Assembly: GCA_019916065.1 (NCBI GenBank)
Contig: CM034237.1
Location: forward strand, 21,225,752 to 21,289,751
DNA from: Vitellaria paradoxa
Taxonomy: Eukaryota; Streptophyta; Magnoliopsida; Ericales; Sapotaceae
DNA length: 64,000 nucleotides
Direction: 5' to 3'
The notes under the pieces were generated by a model, which saw nothing but the letters and a program-made list of their open reading frames with translations, had not been told where the DNA came from and did no database searches. The position numbers were made by a program, and so were the translations under genes. Below, piece after piece: positions 54,736 to 64,000 of this stretch (positions within the stretch are counted from its first letter, which is position 1; every line of letters starts with the position of its first letter).

Positions 54736-55506
54736 AGACTTGGTGAAAAAGTTTGGTCTTTCAAATGCTAAACATGCTAGAACTCCTATGAGCACAAGCA
54801 CTAAACTTCATAAGGATCCCAGTGGTAAAAGTATTGACCAAACTATGTACAGGGGCATGATAGGAAGTCTGTTATATCTTACATCTAGTAGACCTGACAT
54901 TGCATTTAGTGTAAGTGTGTGTTCTAGATATCAGTTTGATCCTAAAGAATCAAACTTGCATACTGTTAAAAGAATCATAAAATATGTTAGCGGCACACTA
55001 GATTTTGGGATTTGATTCACTTTTGACATCAATCCTGAGCTTACAGGATACTCTGACGCCAAGTGGGCAGGTAGTGTAGATAATTAGAAGAGTGCTTCCA
55101 GTGGATGTTTTTACATTGGCAATAACTTAGTCTCATGGCATAGTAAGAAGCAAAATTCCACATCTTTGTCCACTATAGAGGCTAAATGTATTACTGCTGG
55201 AAGTTTTGTTCCTAACTTTTACGGATGAAGCAAATTTTTACTGATTATAGGTTGGAACAAAGCACCATTACATTATTTTGTGATAACATGAGTGCCATTA
55301 GTATTTCTAGGAATCCTGTCTTGCATTCTCGCACTAAACATATAGATGTTAGGTATCATTTCATTAGAGAGTTGGTTAAGGAGAATGTAATTACCATGGA
55401 GCATGTGCAAACTAAAAATCAGTTAGCTGACCTATTCACAAAACCCCTAGATGTCTTTCACTTTGAATCTTTTAGGAAGTCTTTAGGTATTTGTATACGT
55501 AACTAA
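54736..55506 (+). pseudogene. Copia D RNase H
   Basis: SKYARDLVKKFGLSNAKHAR, PSGKSIDQTMYRGMIGSLLY, SRPDIAFSVSVCSRYQFDPK, then after a stop GYSDAKWAGSVDN (first catalytic Asp region), SASSGCFYIGNNLVSWHSKK, STIEAKCITAG (Glu), and FCDNMSAISISRNPVLHSRT, KHIDVRYHFIRELVKENVIT and TKNQLADLFTKPLDVFHFES. The stop at 55506 is the natural end of pol. Internal stops at 55013 and 55085. Confidence 0.92.
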
Positions 55507-56380
55507 TTTTTTAAAAATTAATGCGAAAGATAGGAGTTCATTATTTGAATTGAAGATATTTTATGACTTCTATCTTTTTATATGTATATTAAATCACTCA
55601 GTTTAATAAATTATAATGAATTAATAATTTGTACCTCCATGTAAATTGAAAAGGAGTGTTTTGAGAAACTTTGCAATAATTTTGATGTGCTTCCTTAAAC
55701 ATTTGACTAACCTTGCATATAGTTTTTCCTTAGTAGATCGTGATTTACTATTTGATGTGTTTAAAAAATGTTGATGAGCAAATAAAAAAATATATATATA
55801 TCCTGTCTTGGAAAAGGCTATTGATAAGATCAGTGAGAAGTCCTTTAATGACTCGTTGCTTGTTAAGGAAAAATCTACCTACCCATAAACATGTGATAGC
55901 CGTCAGGACCTTGAAAGGGATATACATGAGGTTTTATGGCTGGACAAAAAAAAAAAAAAATGTTGAATAATTTGCTCTCAATTTATTTGGGGCATCAAAT
56001 GTAATATCTTGATCTAGTAATTATTTGAGGGGGAGCATACATGTTCCATTAGTCATAATTTCACATGTGCACAAGCATTCTCTTTTGATTTTATAGCTTA
56101 ATTCATCTCATGATGCAGACTTGAAAATTACCTGGAGAGATGAATTTTCATTAATTTAAATTTATTATGGTTGAGTGATAGATTTACATATATTGACATA
56201 GGTGAATTAAAATTTCTTTAACTCATTTTAATGAAATTTTCTATTTTTTGTTCCAAATATTATCTTCAATTTTGAACACCCCAAAGTAGATTTTTCCTGA
56301 GAGCAAAGCAGGGAAGGCACTGGGAGTGTGCCCCATCGGGTAGATGGCACACCAAGGGTGCTAGGAGGGCGAGGGTGCGA
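55507..56380 (+). other. Spacer between pol and the third ORF of D
   Basis: Non-coding. Contains a second polypurine-like run TTTGAGGGGGAGCATAC (56026-56042), typical of the internal tracts in Sireviruses. Confidence 0.5.
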
Positions 56381-56385
56381 CCCCC

Positions 56386-56515
56386 TCTATATAAGTCCCC
56401 CGATCAGCGCTGGTTTTCATTTTGCACAGCCTCAATCCTCGAACCCATAGCCATCCGGCTTCATTCTCTCACATCTGTCTGCATGCATGCATTTTAGGTA
56501 AGTTTGTGTTATTCA
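56386..56515 (+). promoter_or_regulatory. Promoter-like block before the third ORF of D
   Basis: A GC-rich upstream segment ends in CCCCCTCTATATAAGTCCCC, with TATATAA at 56388-56394. A leader follows (about 56415-56507), ending CATTTTAG and a strong plant donor GTAAGT at 56508. The arrangement looks like a start of transcription with a first exon. This is inference from sequence only. Confidence 0.4.
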
Positions 56516-56597
56516 TTGTTTATATTTTTATTCTTAGATCCTAGTTTAGTGCATATTAGGTCATATTTACACCACTGTTGGGCTTATTTCGATTAAT

Positions 56598-57750
56598 ATG
56601 TTTAAAAGAAAGCGAACTAGTTCTTCATCCTTATCTGGAAATCATTTTTTTTAATCAAAATGAGTTTAGGAGTTTGTTTTTGAAAAGACTTGTGCTTATT
56701 GAAAGACAAATGGACGTAAACAATTTTCCTTTGATCTGCCCACTTTTTGCTTAGTTGGGCTGGGATCTATCATTGAAATTTCTACTTTCACGCTTATTAA
56801 GTTTGTACAAGAATTTTATGCTAATTTCATGTAATTGATTTTGAAAATGCTGTTTTTAAAAGATATGTCAATCGTATCCTAATTTTTGTTACACCTGATA
56901 TCATTACATCCATCCTAGGCATTAAGCATCCTAGTCTTGCTAAGAGACTTACTCTTTTTTACCGCACACAAGATGGTGTCTCTTCTACTAAAGAAGAATT
57001 GACCAATGTTTTTAGTGTACTCACTGGTTCTCCACCCTAGAGAGGTGAGACATATGTGCATGGTCATCTTAAGACTGATCATCGCACGCTCAATCTTTTT
57101 ATGTCTACATCCATTAACCCCACTGCACATTACTCGGCTGTCACATTATATCATGGTCGTGTCATCTATGCTATCCTCATGGGTCTTAAGTTTGATTTAG
57201 CACTTTTTCATATTTAGACTCATGTTCACTACACAACAATTAAGATGCACCAAAGATTCTTTATATTTTGGAGTAATTGTTACAAAGATAATTCAAGCCA
57301 ATCAAATTGAATTACCATCTTCTGGCCTTAGCCCACAGCCTTCTTCCATCACATGACTCACAGCTCAAAAATCTGTAAGTCAGGCTATTGATGACACATT
57401 TGACGAGTCTACTGAAGCTGAATCTAGTCGTAGCGCTCGTCCATGTACTTTAAATTCCATGTCTCTATCATTGCTTCGACTTGAGGGGAAGGTTGAGAAT
57501 ATCCGTACTGATCAGACCACACTTAATGGCTGCTTGGACACTATTGATGAGAGCATCAAGGTGCTAATGGAGTTATGCACCACACAGTTTCAATCTTTAC
57601 ACCGCCAAATTGACAATTGGGGTCCCTTTTAAGATGAACTGCCATAAGATGATGATGATGATGACACAAGATTTGGCGGTGGCTCATTCGGAGGTGGTGA
57701 CAGCAATGGTGGTAGTGGGGGCGGATATGATGACGGGTGTAGCTCCTTTT
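56598..57750 (+). pseudogene. Third ORF of D (Sirevirus env-like / plant transposon protein domain)
   Basis: ATG 56598 opens MFKRKRTSSSSLSGN. Across frames: FLKRLVLIERQMDVNNF, then LGSIIEISTFTLIKFVQEFY, ENAVFKRYVNRILIF, IITSILGIKHPSLAKRL and TKEELTNVFSVLTGSP, then HYSAVTLYHGRVIYAILMGL. The pattern resembles the post-pol ORF found in Sireviruses, often called env-like, whose role is unknown. The end is glycine/aspartate-rich (DDDDDTRFGGGSFGGGDSNG, 57645-57705). Frameshifts and stops throughout. Confidence 0.6.
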
Positions 57751-58015
57751 GATTTGATGTGAATATGTTGTTGGACTTGTTTTTTATTTCTTTCCCCTTT
57801 ATTTTTGAGCACTTGTCAATTCCATATCAAAAAGGGGGAGTAAATTGGATTTTTGTTAATATTTTCTTGTGGCTTGACTATTCAGACTTTATATCTTTGT
57901 GATATATATCTTTTGTCATTTTTTCCACATGGTGCCTTGATATGTATGCTCCAAGTGTGTGTAGAATTATTGGAAGGATTAATAGAATTTAACTTAAGTT
58001 TTGATGTGAAATTGT

Positions 58016-58027
58016 CAAGGGGGAGAT
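58016..58027 (+). promoter_or_regulatory. Polypurine tract of Copia D
   Basis: AAGGGGGAGAT immediately before the 3' LTR. A similar AAAAAGGGGGAGTAAA lies upstream at about 57828-57843. Confidence 0.85.
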
Positions 58028-58728
58028 TGTAAAGTTTTAAATATGGCAACTCCATTCAAAATCTTAAGTTAAATATGGAAAGTTGGGATGTTTCCAAAAA
58101 CAATATGGAAAGAAGATATGGATATTTCCAAATTTAAGATCAAGAAAAATCACATCAAATTGAGGTTTCTAAAAGACCGCACGTGTCTAATTTGGATCAA
58201 AATGTTGAGCAATTATAATCATACATGGACTAGGAGTAAGCAGACAAAGGCACAGAAAAATCCAATGTACCTCGTAGGCAAGGCGAAAGAAGCACCCGGC
58301 TACACCTAAAGCTAGCTAGGAGCCCGTTGGGAGTGCGCTAGTCCGGGCCCTTTATAATCTAGCTCAGACTAGATTTCAGTATAGTTTGCAGGCTAGTGAA
58401 TGGATGCTCGAGAGATTGACTGATTGGCACAGGCACAGCGCAGGGTGCTTAAGGGTTTGAGATGTGGAATTACTGAACGTAATTTTTTCTTATTTTGTCA
58501 GTCTAAGGCAATCTTTTGTAATTCTATAAATATGTAGCTAGACTTAATGAAAGACATATAATGGGGACATATTATAGAGACATAGAGAGAGTTTATTCTT
58601 GAGAGTTTAAATGTCTTTCTCTAGATTTTTATTGTTTTCTTCTTAATTTTATGTGTGAGGCAAAAAGCTCACTAGTAGGATTTGTCAAGTGAGTCTTGTG
58701 TGTGATTACTTGGCTCGGAAAATTTTCA
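58028..58728 (+). repeat. 3' LTR of Copia D
   Basis: 701 bp, aligned with 44940-45773 apart from a missing block of about 135 bp after GTTTGTCAAGTGAGTC (about 58690). TG...CA ends intact. Confidence 0.92.
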
Positions 58729-58733
58729 AGAAG

Positions 58734-58934
58734 AGAAATGAAAGACAAACTACAACATAAACAGGAAAGAAACTGTTAAAAGAAACTACTACTTAATCTC
58801 CTAAATAATCTCCTACTGACTTAGTCCTCTTGGACTCCTTTTGCACTACTAACACCCCGTTGCAAACTTCCCACCTTTATGCTAAGTACCTGGGATGTGG
58901 CTTGGGTTTCCTCTTCGTGAGTCACAGCCTATCA
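58734..58934 (-). repeat. 5' LTR of the chromovirus, part 2
   Basis: Continues the LTR broken at 44939: AGAAATGAAAGACAAACTAC ... GTCACAGCCTATCA, matching 40260-40451. On the minus strand it begins TGATAGGCTGTGAC. Confidence 0.88.
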
Positions 58935-59440
58935 GAATGAACCAAAATATCGTTACCTAAAATGTCATAACTTGTAGATAATTTGATTTCTTACATTATA
59001 AATAAAAAATTTTTAATTAATTTAGATAAAAATATTTAATATAAGTAAGATTAAGTGCATTTTTTATTTCTAAGATAACTTAGAGATAAAAAAAAATTCA
59101 GAATAATTTTTCAAACATAAAAAATACTATATAACTTTTCGAACAAGCTCGAGAGAAAGGTCAGTAATTTACTTAACTTTTACTTATTACTGTAGCTTTG
59201 CATGTGCAAACAAACTTAATTAGAGCTTTAAGCAAGCTGGAGATCAATTCCATGTGGATAGGATTCAAATTATTTTATTCCCAATTCCAATAGCTAAAAT
59301 GTCTCTGTTTGGCAACACTAAGGAAACGTTTTTCTTTTCTTTTTTTTTTTCACTTTTTAACGTTTTATATGAAAATTTGATTTTCATTTTATTTTGAATA
59401 AATTTAATATATTATTTACCTTGATCAAAAAATTATTAAA

Positions 59441-59594
59441 AAATACTTTCAAATACAAAAACATACGAGAAAAAAATAATAGTTATTTTCATTCTTATGT
59501 GTGTTTTTATTATAAAAAAATACTTTCAAATACGAAAATGTACAAGAAAAAAATAATAGTTATTTTCATTCTTATGTGTATTTTTCTATTTTAA
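59441..59594. repeat. 77-bp tandem duplication
   Basis: AAATACTTTCAAATAC... at 59441 and 59518. The core TAATAGTTATTTTCATTC is identical in both; only a few substitutions elsewhere. Confidence 0.88.
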
Positions 59595-59722
59595 AGTATT
59601 TTTAAAAAATTTTTAATAAATATAAATAACATGCCTAGAAATTACTAAAAACATAAATAAAATAACATAAATTTTAGTATAAGAATCATATAAGATTAAA
59701 ATAGAAATAAAAGTAAAAAATA

Positions 59723-59750
59723 AGAGAGAGAGAGACAGAGAGAGAGGGGG
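59723..59750. repeat. (GA)n microsatellite
   Basis: GA-rich run interrupted by one ACAG, ending in five G. Confidence 0.85.
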
Positions 59751-60097
59751 TTTTCCTAACATGCATTTGCCAAATAGATATGGATGTCAATAGGATAGCT
59801 ACACGAGGATACCTGATCCAAGCAAGCTTGTTGAAAAAAACTCTAATAGAATTAGAGCAGGTTTGGGATTGAAATTTAATATTCGAGTTTGGACGAGTTT
59901 AAGATTTATCTACAAGGTGTCCAACGCCTGGTACCTATTTATCCTTATAGGTTACCTGTTAGATACCCATTTAATATAATTTAACATATTATATACATTT
60001 AAATAATTACAATTTTGTTCATAAAATAAAATTAGTTAAACTCTTGGACCTATAACTATTTGACGTGAATTATTAATTGTTAAGTGGTTAACATTTT

Positions 60098-60360
60098 GAA
60101 GTGATGGTTAAATGATTAGTTTTGTAAAGTCATTTGAATATATAAGTAGTGGTATTTTAACTTAAATGTATTATGTTATTTGTAGTTTATTTGAATTTTT
60201 TTTTTAATTTTTTCTTGACAAAGAATTGAAGTGATAGTTAAATGATTAGTTTTGTAAGATCATTTGAATATACAAGTAGTGATATTTGAAATTATATATA
60301 TAATATTTTTTTGTAGTTTATTTGAATGATTTTTTTTTTATAATTTTTTCTTGATAAAGA
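60098..60360. repeat. 130-bp tandem duplication
   Basis: GAAGTGAT(G/A)GTTAAATGATTAG... begins at 60098 and at 60228. Both units close with TTTTTCTTGA(C/T)AAAGA. Moderately diverged. Confidence 0.85.
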
Positions 60361-61582
60361 GAACAGTAAAGATCTTGACAAAAAAAATCTAAATATATTG
60401 CAAATATATTTACTGGGCATTATCCAAGAACACATTAATTATTTTAAAAATTTAATTTTTAAACAAGTATATAGCGAGTTTTTTTTAAATTGATATTTAA
60501 TAAGTGGGATGGAATAAAATAGATTTGAAATTCTAACTAATAAAATAAATGAACTTTATGACAATAACAAATAAGAAAAAATAAACAGACTTAATGATGG
60601 TAATAATTAATTTGATGGGTGTCTAATCCGTTTATATCCCTATAAATAGAGGTGGAAAAAAATTAAAGCATATATATATAACTTTTTTTTAGGCAATTAA
60701 GCATATAAATATTTATATAGGTGGCCCATGTTGGCATAAAAATATTGAAATAGAAGCTTGCCGAAAGAGTGTGTTTGGTGGGATTTAAAGCTTGCCCGCA
60801 TAGGGGTTTTTTGAGAGGTTGTTCGCCTGAGATTTCTTTCTTGTTGCGTCACGTGCCCCACACACACCTTGCGTTGTAGGTGAATTTGAGATTGCCCGGT
60901 AGAGTCAGCGACTGCACGTGCCCATCTGCATGAGAATGACGGTAAATGGTCGGAGGCAAAACCCGATCCGGATCCGGTTGTAAAATTAAGATTGCCCGGA
61001 TCCGTTGCATGCACCATGAGAATTCGGTGTCCGCTCATCTATATTTCTAATTTTTGTAATAGCGAGGGAGAATTATTGAAGATTAATAAAGCTGTATTTT
61101 CAAATATTTTTCTTCCGATCAATTTAAATATTAAATTGATAGAATTTATTTAAAAGACGTGATTTTAGTGCTAATCATTGGATTTTTTCAAATGGAAAAG
61201 ATAAATAATAGAATTAAAAAATTTTGATATGTTTTTAAATAAAGAATTAGGTTAAATTAATTTTTTTGACACTTTTAGTCAAATTATTCTCTCTTTTCTT
61301 TTTAAGAAATAATTTTAAAATTCTAAAAGGTTTTCAATTAAAAAATTAGAATAAATTTATTTTGAGATATTTCTGACAAGCAATTGGGCACGCATACTTT
61401 GGTTCCTCCAAATTAAGGTGCATTGAAATGGAAAATGCATGATTTTTGTTGCCTTATTCACTCTCACGAGGGAGCAAGTCAACAAATTTTCTTACCTAAT
61501 AAGAAATGACATCTAGAAGTGTAACTTTCATAACAGGCGGGTTTGGAACTCAAAATGTCACGCCTCAAATCTCATGATCCGA

Positions 61583-62363
61583 GGGGTAAGTGAATAACGT
61601 ACATATCATGCATTAAGTAACCATTTTCTGATTAGAGTAATAAGACAATCCTAGAGTGACATCCATACGAGATAATAACATAATATAAACTAAGTCTCAG
61701 TTATTACCAGACTATCATACTCCAACATATCCCATAATAATAATACACCAAAAAAATAGGCCTTATGACTTTTACAACCTAATCAAATAAATCTCTAAAT
61801 TTAACAATAATATTATAATTCTAAATGAAAATTTAACTTATATAAATAAAAGATGCAATGGCATCAACATCTTATGCATTTCTAATCCTACCAAACACCC
61901 AACCAGTTCTTAGGATATGTTCCTGCAATAGAATCTGTAGGGACGTGAGTACTAATCCACTTGTACTCACGAAGGGGTAAGTGACTAACGTACATATCAT
62001 GCATTAAGTAACCATTTTCTGATTAGAGTGATAAGACAATCCTAGAGTGACATCCATACGAGATAATAACATAATATAAACTAAGCCTCGGTTATTACCA
62101 GAATATCATACTCCAACATATCCCATAATAATAATACACCAAAAAAATAGGCCTTATGATTTTTACAACCTAATCAAATAAATCTCTAAATTTAACAATA
62201 ATATTATAATTCTAAATGAAAATTTAACTTATATAAATAAAAGATGCAATGGCAGCAACATCTTATGCGTTTCTAATCCTACCAAACACCCAGCCAGTTC
62301 TTAGGATATGTTCCTGCAATAGAATCTGTAGGGACGTGTACTAATCCACTTGTACTCACGAAG
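61583..62363. repeat. 390-bp tandem duplication, two nearly identical copies
   Basis: Copy 1 61583-61973 (391 bp), copy 2 61974-62363 (390 bp), both beginning GGGGTAAGTGA and ending TTGTACTCACGAAG. I count nine substitutions and a 2-bp deletion, so the duplication is young compared with the neighbouring transposons. Confidence 0.92.
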
Positions 62364-63945
62364 CATCATAAAAACATATATAACATGCAAAGCAATAAAG
62401 TAAAACAATACTAACATTTACAATCCAATGTATTCATATCTCAATATAACTATGCAACATCATTACCAAAAAAAAAAAAAAAAAACCAAATCCTCATACT
62501 TATAGGCATCATAATTTCATTATCAAAATAGACCTTTACATGCCATGATCATTGTCATAAATCTTATCATTTTATTCAACTATCACTCACTTTAGTATCC
62601 ATTTTCAATATTATCCTTATTCATGTACTATTCTTACTTTAATTACAGGGGTGGACACAATTAATGTCGTTGTTAAAGGCCACGATTAGCCTTAATTTAC
62701 ATCATCGTTAAGGGCCACAATTACCCACATCACACATCATGTTGTAGGTTACTAACCTACTGGCATGAACACCAGTCTCAGTACTTTTTCTATTTTCTGA
62801 TACCTACCAATCCCGTGCCACAATATCAATCTCAATGTCACTATATTACATTTACACTTCTCGTAATCATTGTCATACTTTCACTATCTCACAATTTTCA
62901 AACAACACCTATCTATATACCAATCAACAACATTACTTATCATTTCCTTCTTTTTCTACTTCTCTTACTCAAAATTTATTCCATTACCATCACTTGTCAA
63001 CAAGTGTTCTAACATCACGAGTCTATCATATTATTTATACAACATTAATTCATAGCTTAATAGCAATTAATTTCATTTTAAATTATTAAACACCTTCTCA
63101 AGATCACCAAACTAACACGCTAGATAAATTAGAATGCCATGCAAAATATAAGTACTAAAACCTTTTATATATCCATGTGAAGGGACCAAATAAAACTAAG
63201 TCCAAAATATGCACAAAGGTCAGTGAGCGCCCCACTATGACTCTTCATGTGCACCCATGCTAGCGGACACCCAATAGGTAAATTTCATGTGCATCCAAGA
63301 TGTTGGGTGCCCAAAAAGAGAACCCTTCGTGCACCCAAGGATCTGGACAGATTACTTTTCAGTGCTCTGTTTTTTGTTGTTTCATGGTTATCCACTTGAG
63401 ACCTCAATTTGGCTCAGTTTTGAACAAGATTCTTGAAATTTCTTATTTCAAACATTACCACAAAAATTATAGGCATCAAATGAAGCAAACAATTTGAGTT
63501 TTCATCAGTCGTGGCTCTATCTATGGATTAAATTCTATTTTTTTCATTACAGCCATATACGTACATATATATACATATATGACTCCCATTATCTTCCACA
63601 ATTTTGGTCTAAAACTTAAGATAGTTATACCAATATTATTCTAACCTTCTCTATACATCATATATGTTAATAGAGGCATTGAATCCCTACCTCAAGTGAA
63701 GAAATGAAGGAAACAGTGAATTGAGCACAGTCAGTAACTTCATTGGCAAACCTAGAAAACTTCGAGTAGATTGTATTTCCAAACTGTTAATCTTAACAAC
63801 AAACTGATTGCATACACATACTCAATATAGGTTTAATTTCATTCCTACAAAGTTAATTTGAATTTGTTGAGGTTTGAACCACTTACCACACCTCAGTTTC
63901 CTTCTGCTCTTCCTGGTTCTTTCTCATTCTCTCTGACCAAAGCTT

Positions 63946-63967
63946 TCTCTCTCTCTCTCTCTCTCTC
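63946..63967. repeat. (TC)n microsatellite
   Basis: About 22 bp of TC dinucleotides followed by a C run, near the right edge of the window. Confidence 0.9.
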
Positions 63968-64000
63968 CCCCCCTCCATTACACATACATTAATTTGAATT

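Larger units (their letters stand above)
44940..58728 (+). mobile_element. Sirevirus-like Ty1/Copia element D, carrying C
   Basis: LTRs 44940-45773 (834 bp) and 58028-58728 (701 bp) begin TGTAAAGTTTTAAAT and end AAAATTTTCA. An exact 5-bp target duplication AGAAG lies at 44935-44939 and 58729-58733. Order on the plus strand: LTR, primer site, gag, protease, integrase, RT, RNase H, a third ORF, polypurine tract, LTR. Subtracting C (4.5 kb) leaves about 9.3 kb, a usual Sirevirus size. It sits in the 5' LTR of the chromovirus. All coding regions are broken. Confidence 0.93.
40114..58934 (-). mobile_element. Ty3/Gypsy chromovirus, carrying nested Copia elements D and C
   Basis: The left LTR (40114-40451) matches a right LTR split into 44768-44939 and 58734-58934 by insertion of D. 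On the minus strand: 5' LTR, primer site (TTGGCATCAG near 44765-44756), gag, protease, RT/RNase H, integrase, chromodomain, polypurine tract GAGAGGGGGGAGTAA (about 40467-40453) and 3' LTR. The flanking 5-mers GAATA (40109-40113) and GAATG (58935-58939) match at 4 of 5. Without D the element is about 5.0 kb, usual for a small chromovirus. Many stops; inactive. Confidence 0.88.
58940..61555. other. AT-rich DNA with short tandem repeats, no gene seen
   Basis: Very AT-rich. Local duplications are listed separately. A GC-richer patch at 60830-61030 (with GATCCGGATCCGG at about 60964) opens a 113-codon minus-strand frame, but it has no recognised domain and no splice context, so I do not call a gene. 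Confidence 0.45.
61556..64000. mobile_element. Unidentified repeat beginning TGTCACGCC, runs off the window
   Basis: TGTCACGCCTCAAATCTC at 61556 resembles the start of a widespread plant LTR-type repeat (TGTCACGCC). The following sequence has no coding potential and contains a 390-bp tandem duplication. No matching second end lies within the window, so the class is open. Confidence 0.35.

Noticed and set aside
60697..61038. 113-codon minus-strand ORF
   Set aside because: GC-richer patch, but no recognised domain, no splice context and no homologue I can name; not supportable as a gene.
1..64000. CRISPR arrays, rRNA, organellar inserts, bacterial operons
   Set aside because: No regularly spaced repeats with unique spacers, no rRNA or plastid/mitochondrial gene sequence recognised, and eukaryotic splice structure throughout.

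Overview
This window is nuclear DNA from a flowering plant, most likely a woody dicot. It is very AT-rich and gene-poor. It holds one recognisable host gene, with plant-style GT-AG introns, in a thick layer of nested transposable elements. The host gene is an anthocyanidin reductase (ANR) on the minus strand at 20531-25772. It has six exons that join in frame into a 337-residue protein. ANR makes 2,3-cis-flavan-3-ols for condensed tannins, so the plant probably makes proanthocyanidins. I see no prokaryotic, organellar or CRISPR features, and no intact tRNA or rRNA gene.

Layout. 650-5998 is a decayed hAT element of the zinc-finger MYM/TTF type with an 8-bp target duplication. A SINE of the Au type sits exactly on its start codon, and a 1.5-kb solo LTR splits its transposase. 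6007-11500 is AT-rich with several MITEs, including a 0.5-kb long-arm fold-back. 11520-18640 is a broken Copia gag fragment (B) split by a complete two-LTR Copia element (A, 12351-17608) that keeps gag but has no pol. 19138-20215 is an array of small repeats. ANR follows; its first intron carries a tRNA-derived SINE and a PIF/Harbinger-like element that itself holds a 5'-truncated RTE LINE.

26915-37457 is a 10.5-kb Ty3/Gypsy element of the Tat type with matching 5-bp target duplications. It has gag, protease, RT, RNase H, a second (archaeal-type) RNase H and integrase on the minus strand, plus an intron-containing gene on the opposite strand between integrase and the 3' LTR. 37459-38990 may be a non-autonomous Helitron with three internal 400-bp tandem repeats. 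39154-39996 is another Harbinger-like element.

40114-58934 is a three-level nest. A chromovirus (minus) carries in its 5' LTR a Sirevirus-like Copia element D (plus, 44940-58728). D's integrase region in turn carries a pol-less Copia element C (minus, 48486-52995). D has a third ORF after pol, preceded by its own TATA box. 58940-64000 holds tandem duplications, including a 390-bp unit present twice, and the start of an unidentified repeat.

ANR is the only gene I would treat as functional; every transposon ORF carries stops, frameshifts or deletions. The most unusual items are the SINE on the hAT start codon, the antisense spliced gene in the Tat element, the internal promoter-like block in D, and the pair of related pol-less Copia elements. 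I found no clearly new host system.
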